A DNA stretch of 5,560 nt from Prevotellaceae bacterium UBA1786 (lineage in GTDB: Bacteria; Bacteroidota; Bacteroidia; Bacteroidales; Bacteroidaceae), in NCBI GenBank assembly GCA_002314525.1, contig DCGE01000239.1:1-5560 (forward strand), read 5' to 3'. Made by a program: the position numbers and the translations under genes. Positions 1 to 5,560 of the stretch are shown here, piece by piece. A model generated the notes under the pieces. The model did no database searches and had not been told where the DNA came from. It saw only the letters and a list, made by a program, of their open reading frames with translations. Numbering within the stretch: position 1 is the first letter of the stretch; every line of letters starts with the position of its first letter.

Positions 1-383
1 CCCATAATATCCAATGCATCAATCTGTTGGGTAATTCTCATTGTTCCAAGCTCTGATGCAATATTCGAACCCACCTTGCCAGCCAAAATCAGACATATAA
101 TAGATGATGAGTATTCCAGGAGAATAATCTCACGCGATGTGTATCCAACAACCATCCTTGGCATCCATGGACTTTGGATGTTCAGTTTTATCTGGAAACA
201 GATCACCATTCCAATAAAGAATGATATTATCAACACAATGCCGATGGAATTGTATCCGAGCTGATACATCTCGTTGACATACTGCTTCATAAACATACGC
301 ATTCTGTCTGGATAGGAGAGTACCCTACCCATCAATTGAACGTAACGTCCTGTTTCCGATAATGCTTTGCTAAGTGTCAACAT
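1..383 (-). CDS. mlaE: MlaE/YrbE-family ABC transporter permease, N-terminal half (runs off left edge)
   Basis: Membrane permease of the MlaE family, which with an MlaF-type ATPase and an MCE-domain protein moves phospholipids between inner and outer membrane. Reading inward from ATG at 383-381 gives 127 whole codons with no stop; the rest lies beyond the left edge. Full-length relatives are about 245 residues, so roughly half is present. Visible parts are a charged N-terminus with 'SYPDRMRMFMKQ' (residues 23-34), a hydrophobic membrane segment at about 47-65, and the family hallmark 'AGKVGSNIASELGTMR' at 101-116 followed by 'QQIDALDIMG', close to the classic AGRVG...ELGTM...QIDAL motif. The start fits the usual family N-terminus and lies 14 bases after a -7 box. 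An MlaF-type ATPase gene would be expected further left but is not visible. The family call is firm; the substrate is inferred from the family. Confidence 0.9.
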   Translation of the reverse strand, partial: MLTLSKALSETGRYVQLMGRVLSYPDRMRMFMKQYVNEMYQLGYNSIGIVLIISFFIGMVICFQIKLNIQSPWMPRMVVGYTSREIILLEYSSSIICLILAGKVGSNIASELGTMRITQQIDALDIM

Positions 384-397
384 AACTATTTGAGATG

Positions 398-405
398 CAA
401 AATTA
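398..405 (-). promoter_or_regulatory. Putative Bacteroidota -7 box for the MlaE-type permease gene
   Basis: The minus strand reads TAATTTTG here, a full match to the Bacteroidota -7 consensus TAnnTTTG. It ends 14 bases before the permease ATG at 383. No TTTG -33 box is found at the usual 19-21 base distance, so the call rests on the -7 match and its position. Confidence 0.4.
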
Positions 406-448
406 CAAAATAATCACGAATTAGGTGTTAGGTTTTTGGATTTTTTAT

Positions 449-456
449 TACCTTTG
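449..456 (+). promoter_or_regulatory. Putative Bacteroidota -7 box for the LptB-type gene
   Basis: The plus strand reads TACCTTTG followed by CA, a full match to TAnnTTTG. The box ends 8 bases before the ATG at 465, so transcription would begin at or within a few bases of that codon. There is no clear TTTG -33 box at the normal distance; the T-run with TTTTTG at 433-438 is too close. A short direct repeat, TTAGG-TG-TTAGG, lies upstream at 421-432. Confidence 0.5.
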
Positions 457-464
457 CACTAAAT

Positions 465-1331
465 ATGGACGAAGAACTAATATCTAAAGCCACCACGAAT
501 GCTGGTGACAGTGAGATTCCGGAGTTTTCTGAAGACCGGATGACCTTATATACCCGTAACCTCATGAAGGTCTATGGAAAGCGTACAGTCGTGAACGATG
601 TATCCATTCATGTACGTCAAGGGGAAATCGTCGGACTCTTAGGTCCTAACGGTGCTGGTAAGACAACCAGTTTCTACATCACGACAGGCCTTGTAGTTCC
701 TAATGGGGGAAAAGTGTTCCTCAATAATCTTGAGATTACGAAGTATCCTGTTGCAAAACGCGCAAGAGCAGGAGTGGGATATCTCGCCCAGGAGCCTTCA
801 GTATTCCGCACCATGAGTGTAGAAGACAACATCAAGACTGTACTTGAGATGACCGGTCGTTCTGCAGAATACCAAAAGGATAAACTGGAAAGCCTGCTTG
901 ATGAATTCCGTCTGCAGAAAGTCCGCAAAAATAAAGGAAACCAGTTGTCAGGCGGTGAAAGGCGCCGTTGTGAAATTGCTCGTTGTCTTGCCATCGACCC
1001 AAAGTTCATAATGCTTGACGAACCTTTTGCAGGTGTTGACCCGATTGCAGTAGAGGATATTCAGTACATAGTATGGAAACTGAAAGACCGGAATATCGGA
1101 ATCCTCATCACAGACCATAATGTGCAGGAAACGCTTTGCATAACTGACAGAGCATACCTTTTGTTTGAAGGTAGGATTCTGTTTAAGGGAACACCACCTG
1201 AACTTGCTCAGAACCCAGTCGTGAAGGACAAGTACCTTGGAACGAACTTTGTTCTCAGACCTAAAGACTTCCAGCTTATCGAACAGAAGAAATTGCGTGA
1301 GAACGCAGAGGAGGAATTACTCAAGAAATAA
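465..1331 (+). CDS. lptB: LptB-type ABC transporter ATP-binding protein (lipopolysaccharide export)
   Basis: Cytoplasmic ATPase that, in the family, forms a dimer under the LptF/LptG permeases and drives lipopolysaccharide from the inner membrane to the cell surface. All ABC motifs are intact: Walker A GPNGAGKTT at residues 60-68, Q-loop Gln109 in 'YLAQE', signature LSGGE at 161-165, Walker B FIMLDE at 181-186, D-loop 'AGVDP' at 189-193 and H-switch His218 in 'ITDHN'. 'LDEPFAGVDPIAVEDIQ' and 'GILITDHNVQETL' are typical of LptB rather than of general ABC ATPases. At 288 residues it is longer than E. coli LptB (about 241). There is an acidic 25-residue N-terminal extension and a charged tail after about residue 262. 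The conserved domain begins at Met26 (ATG at 540), which is a possible alternative start. The gene is divergent from the permease and ends inside a hairpin shared with the convergent lipoprotein gene. No lptF, lptG or lptC lies beside it. Confidence 0.9.
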   Translation: MDEELISKATTNAGDSEIPEFSEDRMTLYTRNLMKVYGKRTVVNDVSIHVRQGEIVGLLGPNGAGKTTSFYITTGLVVPNGGKVFLNNLEITKYPVAKRARAGVGYLAQEPSVFRTMSVEDNIKTVLEMTGRSAEYQKDKLESLLDEFRLQKVRKNKGNQLSGGERRRCEIARCLAIDPKFIMLDEPFAGVDPIAVEDIQYIVWKLKDRNIGILITDHNVQETLCITDRAYLLFEGRILFKGTPPELAQNPVVKDKYLGTNFVLRPKDFQLIEQKKLRENAEEELLKK

Positions 1332-1366
1332 TAAAGTTCTGGACATTGCCGTCCAGAACTTTATTA
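1329..1366. terminator. Bidirectional rho-independent terminator between convergent genes
   Basis: A perfect 16-bp inverted repeat, 1329-1344 pairing with 1351-1366, has a 6-base loop (ATTGCC). The G+C-containing core AGTTCTGGAC/GTCCAGAACT is flanked by T-rich sequence on both strands (TTTATTAATTT on plus, TTTATTATTT on minus). The TAA of the LptB-type gene (1329-1331) forms one foot of the stem. The TAA of the lipoprotein gene (1364-1366, minus) forms the other. It should end transcripts arriving from both sides. Confidence 0.85.
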
Positions 1367-1768
1367 ATTTCTGACCCTCAGTTTCCACGAATCACCAATC
1401 TTTACCATCTTCTGTGAAGAGGTTTCTCTTTGTTGATTCCCATATACGATATCATACAATACATATGATACAGTATCTCCTTCAAACTCCACGCTCCTTG
1501 GTTCAATAGCTCTGACACCTTTGAAACTTTCATTCGTGTATGCAATATCACGCCGATATGCTGCAATCATGATTTGCTTCTGAACAGAATCAAGTTCTGT
1601 GCCGAAATCTACATTCATGAAGAACTTATCATAGTCACCGGAATAATATGCTTCAAGTGCAGATTTCAGATCCTGTTTAGGGTATATTGACTTATCCTCA
1701 GGTTCACCACATCCTACGAACCAACAGCACAGCAACAAAGACGGCACACACAGAAGCAACTTCTTCAT
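1364..1768 (-). CDS. Small lipoprotein of unknown function, coupled to der
   Basis: Predicted exported lipoprotein of 134 residues. From the ATG at 1768 it has Lys2-Lys3, a hydrophobic stretch at about 4-18 ([15 protein letters not shown]) and a lipobox-like FVGC with the acylated cysteine at 20. Phe at -3 is less common than Leu. The mature protein starts GEPED, an acidic segment that in Bacteroidota can go with surface display. The rest (about 30-134) mixes helix ('[17 protein letters not shown]') and probable strands ('[18 protein letters not shown]', '[13 protein letters not shown]'), which suggests a small NTF2-like fold of the DUF4878 kind. That is a guess from pattern only. A longer reading frame begins at 1813, but its first 15 residues lie within der and precede the signal peptide, so 1768 is preferred. 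The start overlaps the der stop as ATGA, so translation is probably coupled. Confidence 0.8.
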   Translation of the reverse strand: MKKLLLCVPSLLLCCWFVGCGEPEDKSIYPKQDLKSALEAYYSGDYDKFFMNVDFGTELDSVQKQIMIAAYRRDIAYTNESFKGVRAIEPRSVEFEGDTVSYVLYDIVYGNQQRETSSQKMVKIGDSWKLRVRN

Positions 1769-3078
1769 TTCTGCCTGATATAAACATTTATCGGTGTACC
1801 ACAGAAATCCCAATGACTGCGAATCTGATTCTCAAGGAAACGACGATATGGTTCCTTTACATATTGAGGGAGATTTGCATAGAACACGAAAGAAGGCACA
1901 TATGTAGCCGGCAACTGCATACAGTATTTAATCTTGATATACTTACCCTTCCATGATGGTGGAGGCGTAGCTTCAATGATTGGAAGCATAGTCTCATTGA
2001 ACTTTGCAGTGGAAATGCGGTTCGTACGGTTTTTATACACCTTATGGGCTTCTTCTATGACCTTGAAAATACGCTGTTTAGTAAGTGCCGAAGCGAAAAT
2101 AACCTGAAAATCCGTGAACGGAGCAAGGCGACTATGGATGGTATCAACCATATAGTTGATAGCTTCCTTGCTTTTATCTTCTACCAAATCCCATTTATTG
2201 ACAACAACAACAAGTCCCTTTTGATTCTTCTGGATAATCTGGAATATGTTCAGATCCTGACTTTCAATGCCTCTTGTAGCGTCAATCATCAAGACACACA
2301 CATCAGAATTCTCAATAGCACGTATGGAACGCATCACGGAATAATACTCCAAGTCCTCACTGACCTTGTTCTTCCTGCGTATGCCGGCAGTATCAACCAG
2401 ATAGAAATTGAATCCGAACTTATCGTATTTTGTATATATGGAATCACGCGTTGTACCAGCAATGTCCGTGACGACATTCCTGTCATCATTCAGAAACGCA
2501 TTTACAATAGATGACTTTCCTACGTTCGGACGACCGACTACTGCAATTCTCGGAATATCTTCTTCTATTACATCCGACATCTCCTTGGTAAACTTACTGA
2601 CCAATTCATCAAGCAGTTCTCCAGTTCCGCTACCTGTAGCTGCACTGATACATATTGGATCGCCCAAGCCGAGATTATAGAATTCATAACTATCGTATCG
2701 AAGTTCATTCGTGTCCGTCTTATTGGCACAGAGAATTGTCGGCATCTTTGTGCCTCGAAGGATACTTGCCACCTGCATGTCAAGATCTGTCACACCGGTT
2801 TTTACATCAACCATGAAAAGGATCACGTCACATTCTTCCAACGCGATAAGAACCTGCTTTCTGATTTCACCTTCGAAAACATCGTCCGAATTGACAACCC
2901 AGCCACCTGTATCCACGACAGAGAACTCCTTATTCCCCCACTCGCACTTTCCATATTGACGATCGCGAGTCGTACCAGCCTCTTCACTTACAATAGCATG
3001 GCGAGTCTGTGTCAGACGATTGAAAAGCGTAGACTTGCCCACGTTCGGGCGCCCCACAATTGCTACTAAATTACCCAT
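1765..3078 (-). CDS. der: Ribosome biogenesis GTPase Der (EngA), double GTPase domain
   Basis: Essential GTPase that binds the maturing 50S subunit. It is 437 residues from ATG at 3078, normal for the family. GTPase domain 1 has P-loop GRPNVGKS at 9-16, switch AGTTRD at 34-39, DTGG at 56-59, NKTD at 119-122 and SAA at 145-147. Domain 2 has GRPNVGKS at 182-189, AGTTRD at 207-212, DTAG at 229-232, NKWD at 294-297 and SALTKQ at 330-335. A C-terminal KH-like domain follows from about 350 ('[15 protein letters not shown]' to the end). All nucleotide-binding motifs are intact. An in-frame TTG at 3087 would add three residues, but [16 protein letters not shown] is the usual family start. The first 8 bases overlap the end of era, and the stop overlaps the lipoprotein start. 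It is probably co-transcribed with both. Confidence 0.97.
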   Translation of the reverse strand: MGNLVAIVGRPNVGKSTLFNRLTQTRHAIVSEEAGTTRDRQYGKCEWGNKEFSVVDTGGWVVNSDDVFEGEIRKQVLIALEECDVILFMVDVKTGVTDLDMQVASILRGTKMPTILCANKTDTNELRYDSYEFYNLGLGDPICISAATGSGTGELLDELVSKFTKEMSDVIEEDIPRIAVVGRPNVGKSSIVNAFLNDDRNVVTDIAGTTRDSIYTKYDKFGFNFYLVDTAGIRRKNKVSEDLEYYSVMRSIRAIENSDVCVLMIDATRGIESQDLNIFQIIQKNQKGLVVVVNKWDLVEDKSKEAINYMVDTIHSRLAPFTDFQVIFASALTKQRIFKVIEEAHKVYKNRTNRISTAKFNETMLPIIEATPPPSWKGKYIKIKYCMQLPATYVPSFVFYANLPQYVKEPYRRFLENQIRSHWDFCGTPINVYIRQK

Positions 3079-3952
3079 TGTATCCAAATATGTTTAATTC
3101 CCGTTCCGAATTTCTCCAGTCCTTGTCGACTTTCACAAAAGTCTCAAGATATATTTTCTTATCGAAAAACTTCTCAAGGGCCTTTCTGGCCTCAGTGCCT
3201 ACCTTTTTCAGAGCCTTGCCCTGATGACCGATGATAATGCCTTTTTGAGTGTCGCGTTCTACATAGATAACAGCATTGATTCGTATGAGATTATTCTCTT
3301 CCTTGAAACTTTCAACGCCAACTTCAACAGAATATGGTATTTCTTTATCATAGAACAGAAGTATCTTCTCACGGATAATCTCACTCACAAAGAATCTTGC
3401 AGGTTTATCAGTAAGCTGATCCTTATCAAAGTAAGGAGGATTCTCCGGGATAAGTTCCTTAATACGTTTCAGTACAGGCTCAACGGTAAAACGTGCATGA
3501 ACAGCTGAAACTGGATATATTTCGGCATTCGGAAGAATTCCTTTCCACTCTTCAACCAAAGCTATCAGTTTTGGTTCATCAATTAAGTCTATCTTATTGA
3601 TAAGAAGCAACACAGGAACCTTCATCCTAGCAACCTTAGAAAGAAAATCGCCGTTCTTATCCACCTTTTCTATAGGGTCAGTGACATAAAGAAGAACATC
3701 AGCATCTTCCAAAGCACTCTCAGAAAATGCCAGCATGGATTCCTGAAGCTTATAGTTTGGTTTCAGTACACCCGGGGTATCACTGAACACAATTTGCACA
3801 TCATCATCATTGATGATACCCATAATCCTGTGACGAGTAGTCTGCGCTTTGAATGTGGCAATCGAAATCCTTTCTCCGACAAAGATATTCATCAGAGTGG
3901 ATTTTCCGACATTAGGATTACCTACTAAATTAACAAATCCTGATTTATGCAT
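3071..3952 (-). CDS. era: GTPase Era, 16S rRNA maturation and 30S assembly
   Basis: Membrane-associated GTPase that binds the 3' end of 16S rRNA through a KH domain and guides 30S assembly. It is 293 residues, the normal length. Motifs seen are P-loop GNPNVGKS at 11-18 (Asn where many Era proteins have Arg), switch 'AQTTRHR' at 36-42, DTPG at 58-61, NKID at 119-122 and SAV at 149-151. The C-terminal type-II KH domain carries 'EIIREKIL' at 191-198 and the RNA-binding loop GHQG at 242-245 within '[13 protein letters not shown]'. The start at 3952 gives the expected short N-terminus before the P-loop. It overlaps der by 8 bases, indicating one transcript. Upstream there is a terminator and no good -7 box, so expression probably depends on read-through from rpmF or on a promoter I cannot recognise. 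Confidence 0.97.
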   Translation of the reverse strand: MHKSGFVNLVGNPNVGKSTLMNIFVGERISIATFKAQTTRHRIMGIINDDDVQIVFSDTPGVLKPNYKLQESMLAFSESALEDADVLLYVTDPIEKVDKNGDFLSKVARMKVPVLLLINKIDLIDEPKLIALVEEWKGILPNAEIYPVSAVHARFTVEPVLKRIKELIPENPPYFDKDQLTDKPARFFVSEIIREKILLFYDKEIPYSVEVGVESFKEENNLIRINAVIYVERDTQKGIIIGHQGKALKKVGTEARKALEKFFDKKIYLETFVKVDKDWRNSERELNIFGYNG

Positions 3953-3966
3953 AGTTATTTATTGAC

Positions 3967-3997
3967 AAAAAAGCCATGGGCATGATGGCCTATGGCT
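3967..3997 (-). terminator. Rho-independent terminator after rpmF, just before era
   Basis: On the minus strand, AGCCATAGGC (3997-3988), a 6-base loop CATCAT and GCCCATGGCT (3981-3972) form a 10-bp stem with one A-C mismatch. The stem is followed directly by a run of T (3972-3967). On the plus strand the stem is not followed by T, so it acts only on minus-strand transcription. It sits 51 bases after the rpmF stop, and its T-run ends 14 bases before the era start. The mismatch suggests incomplete termination, letting some transcription through to era-der. Confidence 0.75.
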
Positions 3998-4048
3998 CTA
4001 AACAGTTATTCAGTCTATCAGCCCTGCGGGCCTTATCTGAAACAGACC

Positions 4049-4234
4049 TTAAATTGCAGCTTCTTTCTTGATTGCAACCTTGCCTCTGTAATATCCACAA
4101 GCTGGGCATACAGTGTGATATACATAGTATTCACCGCAATTTGGACATACAGCCAATGTAGGAGCCACTGCACCGTCATGAGTTCTTCTCTTGAGGGTTC
4201 TGGTCTTTGATTGTCTTCGTTTAGGATGTGCCAT
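4049..4234 (-). CDS. rpmF: 50S ribosomal protein L32 (bL32), zinc-binding form
   Basis: Small basic protein of the large ribosomal subunit, 61 residues. The N-terminus MAHPKRRQSKTRTLKRR is the classic L32 signature (family form MAVPKR..S...R..RR). Four cysteines at 30, 33, 43 and 46 (CPNC and CPAC) form the zinc site of the C+ type, and 'CGYYRGK' at 46-52 is the typical motif that follows. The only sensible start is ATG at 4234. A promoter lies about 50 bases upstream and a terminator downstream, so it can be expressed as a single gene, with read-through to era. In many bacteria rpmF follows a DUF177 (YceD) gene and precedes fabH; neither is here. Confidence 0.97.
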   Translation of the reverse strand: MAHPKRRQSKTRTLKRRTHDGAVAPTLAVCPNCGEYYVYHTVCPACGYYRGKVAIKKEAAI

Positions 4235-4283
4235 ATAATTCTATATTTATTGTTATTATGATACTACAAGTCCATTCGGAATG

Positions 4284-4313
4284 CAAAGTTAGTAAAAAAT
4301 TCCGACATACAAT
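4284..4313 (-). promoter_or_regulatory. Putative Bacteroidota promoter for rpmF
   Basis: The minus strand has TAACTTTG at 4291-4284, a full match to the -7 consensus TAnnTTTG. Upstream, ATTG at 4313-4310 matches the -33 TTTG in 3 of 4 bases, with an 18-base gap. This predicts a leader of roughly 40-45 bases before the L32 ATG at 4234. The 133-base gap between the kinase stop and rpmF (4235-4367) holds this promoter; I see no GC-rich terminator hairpin for the kinase in it. Confidence 0.6.
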
Positions 4314-4367
4314 GCTATTTGATGGTTTTTTTAGAGCTCAATACCAAAAATATATGTATTTGAATGT

Positions 4368-5507
4368 TTACTTTGGTAGTTCAATTCTAAAAGTAGTTCC
4401 TTTCCCAATTTCAGAAGACTTTACATATATCTTGCCTCTATGATATTCCTCTACAATGCGTTTTGCCAGAGAAAGACCGAGTCCCCATCCGCGCTCCTTG
4501 GTAGTAAAGCCTGGTTTGAACACATCACTGTACATAGAGTGGGGCATACCTTTACCGGTATCGGAGACTTCTATTACCACTGCCTTCTCACTGTCTAAAA
4601 GGGTTATGTCAATCTTGCCTTTCCCATCCATTGCATCGACAGCATTCTTACAAAGGTTTTCAAGAACCCATTCAAACAAAGAAGCGACCATCATAAGTCT
4701 GACTGGCACATCCATATTATGGGCGCTGATTTCAACCTTTGAAGAGAAACGCCTTTGCATGTATTCAATAACCCTGAAGGATATCTGACAAAGGTCTGCC
4801 TCCTTAGGTTCAGGCTTGGAGCCTATCTTAGAAAAACGTTCTGCAATACGCTCCAAACGTTTTACATCATTTTCCATCTCCGGAAGCATCTCGTCATCGG
4901 GATATGTTTCCCTGAGCACCTGAGTCCATGCCATCAGAGAGGAAATAGGAGTACCCAATTGATGTGCCGTTTCCTTTGAAAGGCCGACCCATACCTTGTT
5001 CTGCTGAGCCTTCATTGAGGAGAACAACGCGAACAAGGCAATCATGACAAAGATAACCACGACTGCCAATTGAATGTAAGGGTAGGAGGCCAGACGTTTC
5101 AACATCAACGAATCATCATAGCAAACATCAAGATAATCATCTTCCTGCTGGAGTTCAATTCTGATAAACTGCCCTGCCTGTTTCATTCCCAATGCCAACG
5201 ACTGTATTTCGGCAATAGAACTCGGATCATCAGTGACTTTAATATCTATATTTCTTGAAGTTTGAACTTCGTTGTTCTTGTCAAGTACGATAACCGGAAT
5301 TGTGTTATTCCCTTCAATAACCTTTAGTACTAGATTCAGGTCGACTGTTTCATCAGCGTTCTGCAGAGTGCGCATAGCCTCCGCCCATACATCAACATTG
5401 TTGAGTTCTTCCTTCTGCAAGTCCTTAATCAAAAGGTTCGACGTGAGAAGAGAGCCAACGGCAATCAGTATTGCCACAACAATAAGTATGATCTTTATAT
5501 TCTTCAT
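4368..5507 (-). CDS. Membrane sensor histidine kinase, no adjacent response regulator
   Basis: Two-component sensor kinase of 379 residues. Topology: membrane segment 1 at about 4-23, a periplasmic sensor region at about 25-140, membrane segment 2 at about 143-163, then the cytoplasmic kinase. The dimerisation/phosphoacceptor site is 'KETAHQLGTPISS' with His182. The ATPase domain has an N box with Asn284 and Asn288 ('ENLCKNAVDAM'), G1 box DTGKG at 316-320, F box FKPGFTT at 330-336 and G2 box GWGLGLS at 340-346. All are intact, so it should be active. There is no HAMP linker. The sensor part includes 'IPVIVLDKNNEV' (70-81), which recalls a PAS/Cache-like strand, but its ligand is unknown. The layout and size recall PorY, the kinase that with PorX controls type IX secretion in Porphyromonas; this is a weak resemblance from memory. 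A longer frame from 5546 would include the promoter, so ATG 5507 is chosen. Confidence 0.93.
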   Translation of the reverse strand: MKNIKIILIVVAILIAVGSLLTSNLLIKDLQKEELNNVDVWAEAMRTLQNADETVDLNLVLKVIEGNNTIPVIVLDKNNEVQTSRNIDIKVTDDPSSIAEIQSLALGMKQAGQFIRIELQQEDDYLDVCYDDSLMLKRLASYPYIQLAVVVIFVMIALFALFSSMKAQQNKVWVGLSKETAHQLGTPISSLMAWTQVLRETYPDDEMLPEMENDVKRLERIAERFSKIGSKPEPKEADLCQISFRVIEYMQRRFSSKVEISAHNMDVPVRLMMVASLFEWVLENLCKNAVDAMDGKGKIDITLLDSEKAVVIEVSDTGKGMPHSMYSDVFKPGFTTKERGWGLGLSLAKRIVEEYHRGKIYVKSSEIGKGTTFRIELPK

Positions 5508-5515
5508 ATACGAGG

Positions 5516-5547
5516 CAAAGTTAACAAAAAAAACCGACAAAAACAAA
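5516..5547 (-). promoter_or_regulatory. Bacteroidota promoter for the histidine kinase gene
   Basis: The minus strand has a -33 box TTTG (5547-5544), a 20-base gap, and a -7 box TAACTTTG (5523-5516). Both boxes match the Bacteroidota consensus exactly at the normal spacing. The -7 box ends 8 bases before the ATG at 5507, predicting a leader of only a few bases or none. It rules out the longer frame that starts at 5546. Confidence 0.7.
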
Positions 5548-5560
5548 CAACCCCTGCGGA

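Noticed and set aside
76..264. Plus-strand open frame of 62 codons
   Set aside because: It lies antisense to the MlaE-family permease, whose conserved AGKVG...ELGTM motif fixes the true strand.
674..1009. Minus-strand open frame of 111 codons
   Set aside because: Shadow of the LptB-type gene. Its protein has no recognisable motif, and the plus frame carries all the ABC motifs.
1687..2959. Several plus-strand open frames (1687-1956, 2044-2514, 2408-2680, 2711-2959)
   Set aside because: All are antisense to der and the lipoprotein gene, with no domain and low-complexity translations.
3079..3087. Alternative der start at TTG 3087
   Set aside because: It adds only three residues that do not match the family N-terminus; ATG 3078 gives the conserved [16 protein letters not shown].
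3224..3508. Plus-strand open frame of 94 codons
   Set aside because: Antisense to the C-terminal half of era, including its KH domain; no supporting motif or promoter.
4021..4032. Small hairpin GGCCCGCAGGGC upstream of the rpmF-era terminator
   Set aside because: It is a 4-bp stem with a 3-base loop and no T-run; too small to claim a function.
4324..4350. Possible terminator for the histidine kinase around GAGCTC
   Set aside because: GGT/ACC and the T/A runs do not nest into one stable stem, and there is no GC-rich stem followed by a T-run on the minus strand.
3992..4443. Plus-strand open frames around rpmF (3992-4210 and 4228-4443)
   Set aside because: The first is antisense to L32. The second covers the rpmF promoter and the end of the kinase gene. 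Neither looks like a protein.
4456..5258. Plus-strand open frames opposite the kinase (4456-4788, 4755-4979, 5070-5258)
   Set aside because: They mirror conserved kinase motifs on the other strand and show no features of their own.

Overview
The window is an ordinary, compact stretch of core chromosome from a member of the Bacteroidota, most likely Bacteroidales close to Prevotella/Segatella. Four kinds of evidence point there. The promoter -7 boxes have the form TAnnTTTG (TACCTTTG, TAACTTTG, TAATTTTG), with almost no Shine-Dalgarno signals. MlaE-family, LptB-type, Era and Der proteins carry residues typical of that phylum. The G+C content looks moderate, and one gene encodes a lipoprotein of Bacteroidales style. 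The genus assignment is inference. I see no mobile element, CRISPR array, rRNA, tRNA or phage gene, and no clearly new biological system.

Layout from left to right. Positions 1-383 (minus) hold the N-terminal half of an MlaE/YrbE-type ABC permease that runs off the left edge. It is divergent from 465-1331 (plus), an LptB-type ABC ATPase; each gene has its own -7 box in the 81-base gap between them. The LptB gene converges on a minus-strand cluster. The two meet at a 16-bp perfect hairpin (1329-1366) that holds both stop codons and looks like a bidirectional terminator. Reading in the direction of transcription, the minus-strand cluster is: a sensor histidine kinase (5507-4368) with its own promoter; rpmF, ribosomal protein L32 (4234-4049), with its own promoter and a rho-independent terminator after it; era (3952-3071); der (3078-1765); and a small lipoprotein of unknown function (1768-1364). 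era and der overlap by 8 bases. der and the lipoprotein overlap by 4 (ATGA).

The genes form two themes. One is envelope lipid transport: the MlaE-type permease, probably for phospholipid traffic between membranes, and the LptB-type ATPase that would power lipopolysaccharide export. The other is ribosome production: L32 of the large subunit, Era (small-subunit maturation) and Der (large-subunit maturation). A terminator only 14 bases before era suggests that the two GTPases are made from read-through at a lower level than the abundant L32. The histidine kinase has no response regulator beside it in the window.

The points most worth a second look are the lipoprotein tied translationally to der, the very short predicted 5' leaders of the kinase and LptB-type genes, the stop codons built into a shared terminator, and the compact rpmF-era spacing, where I would have expected fabH.
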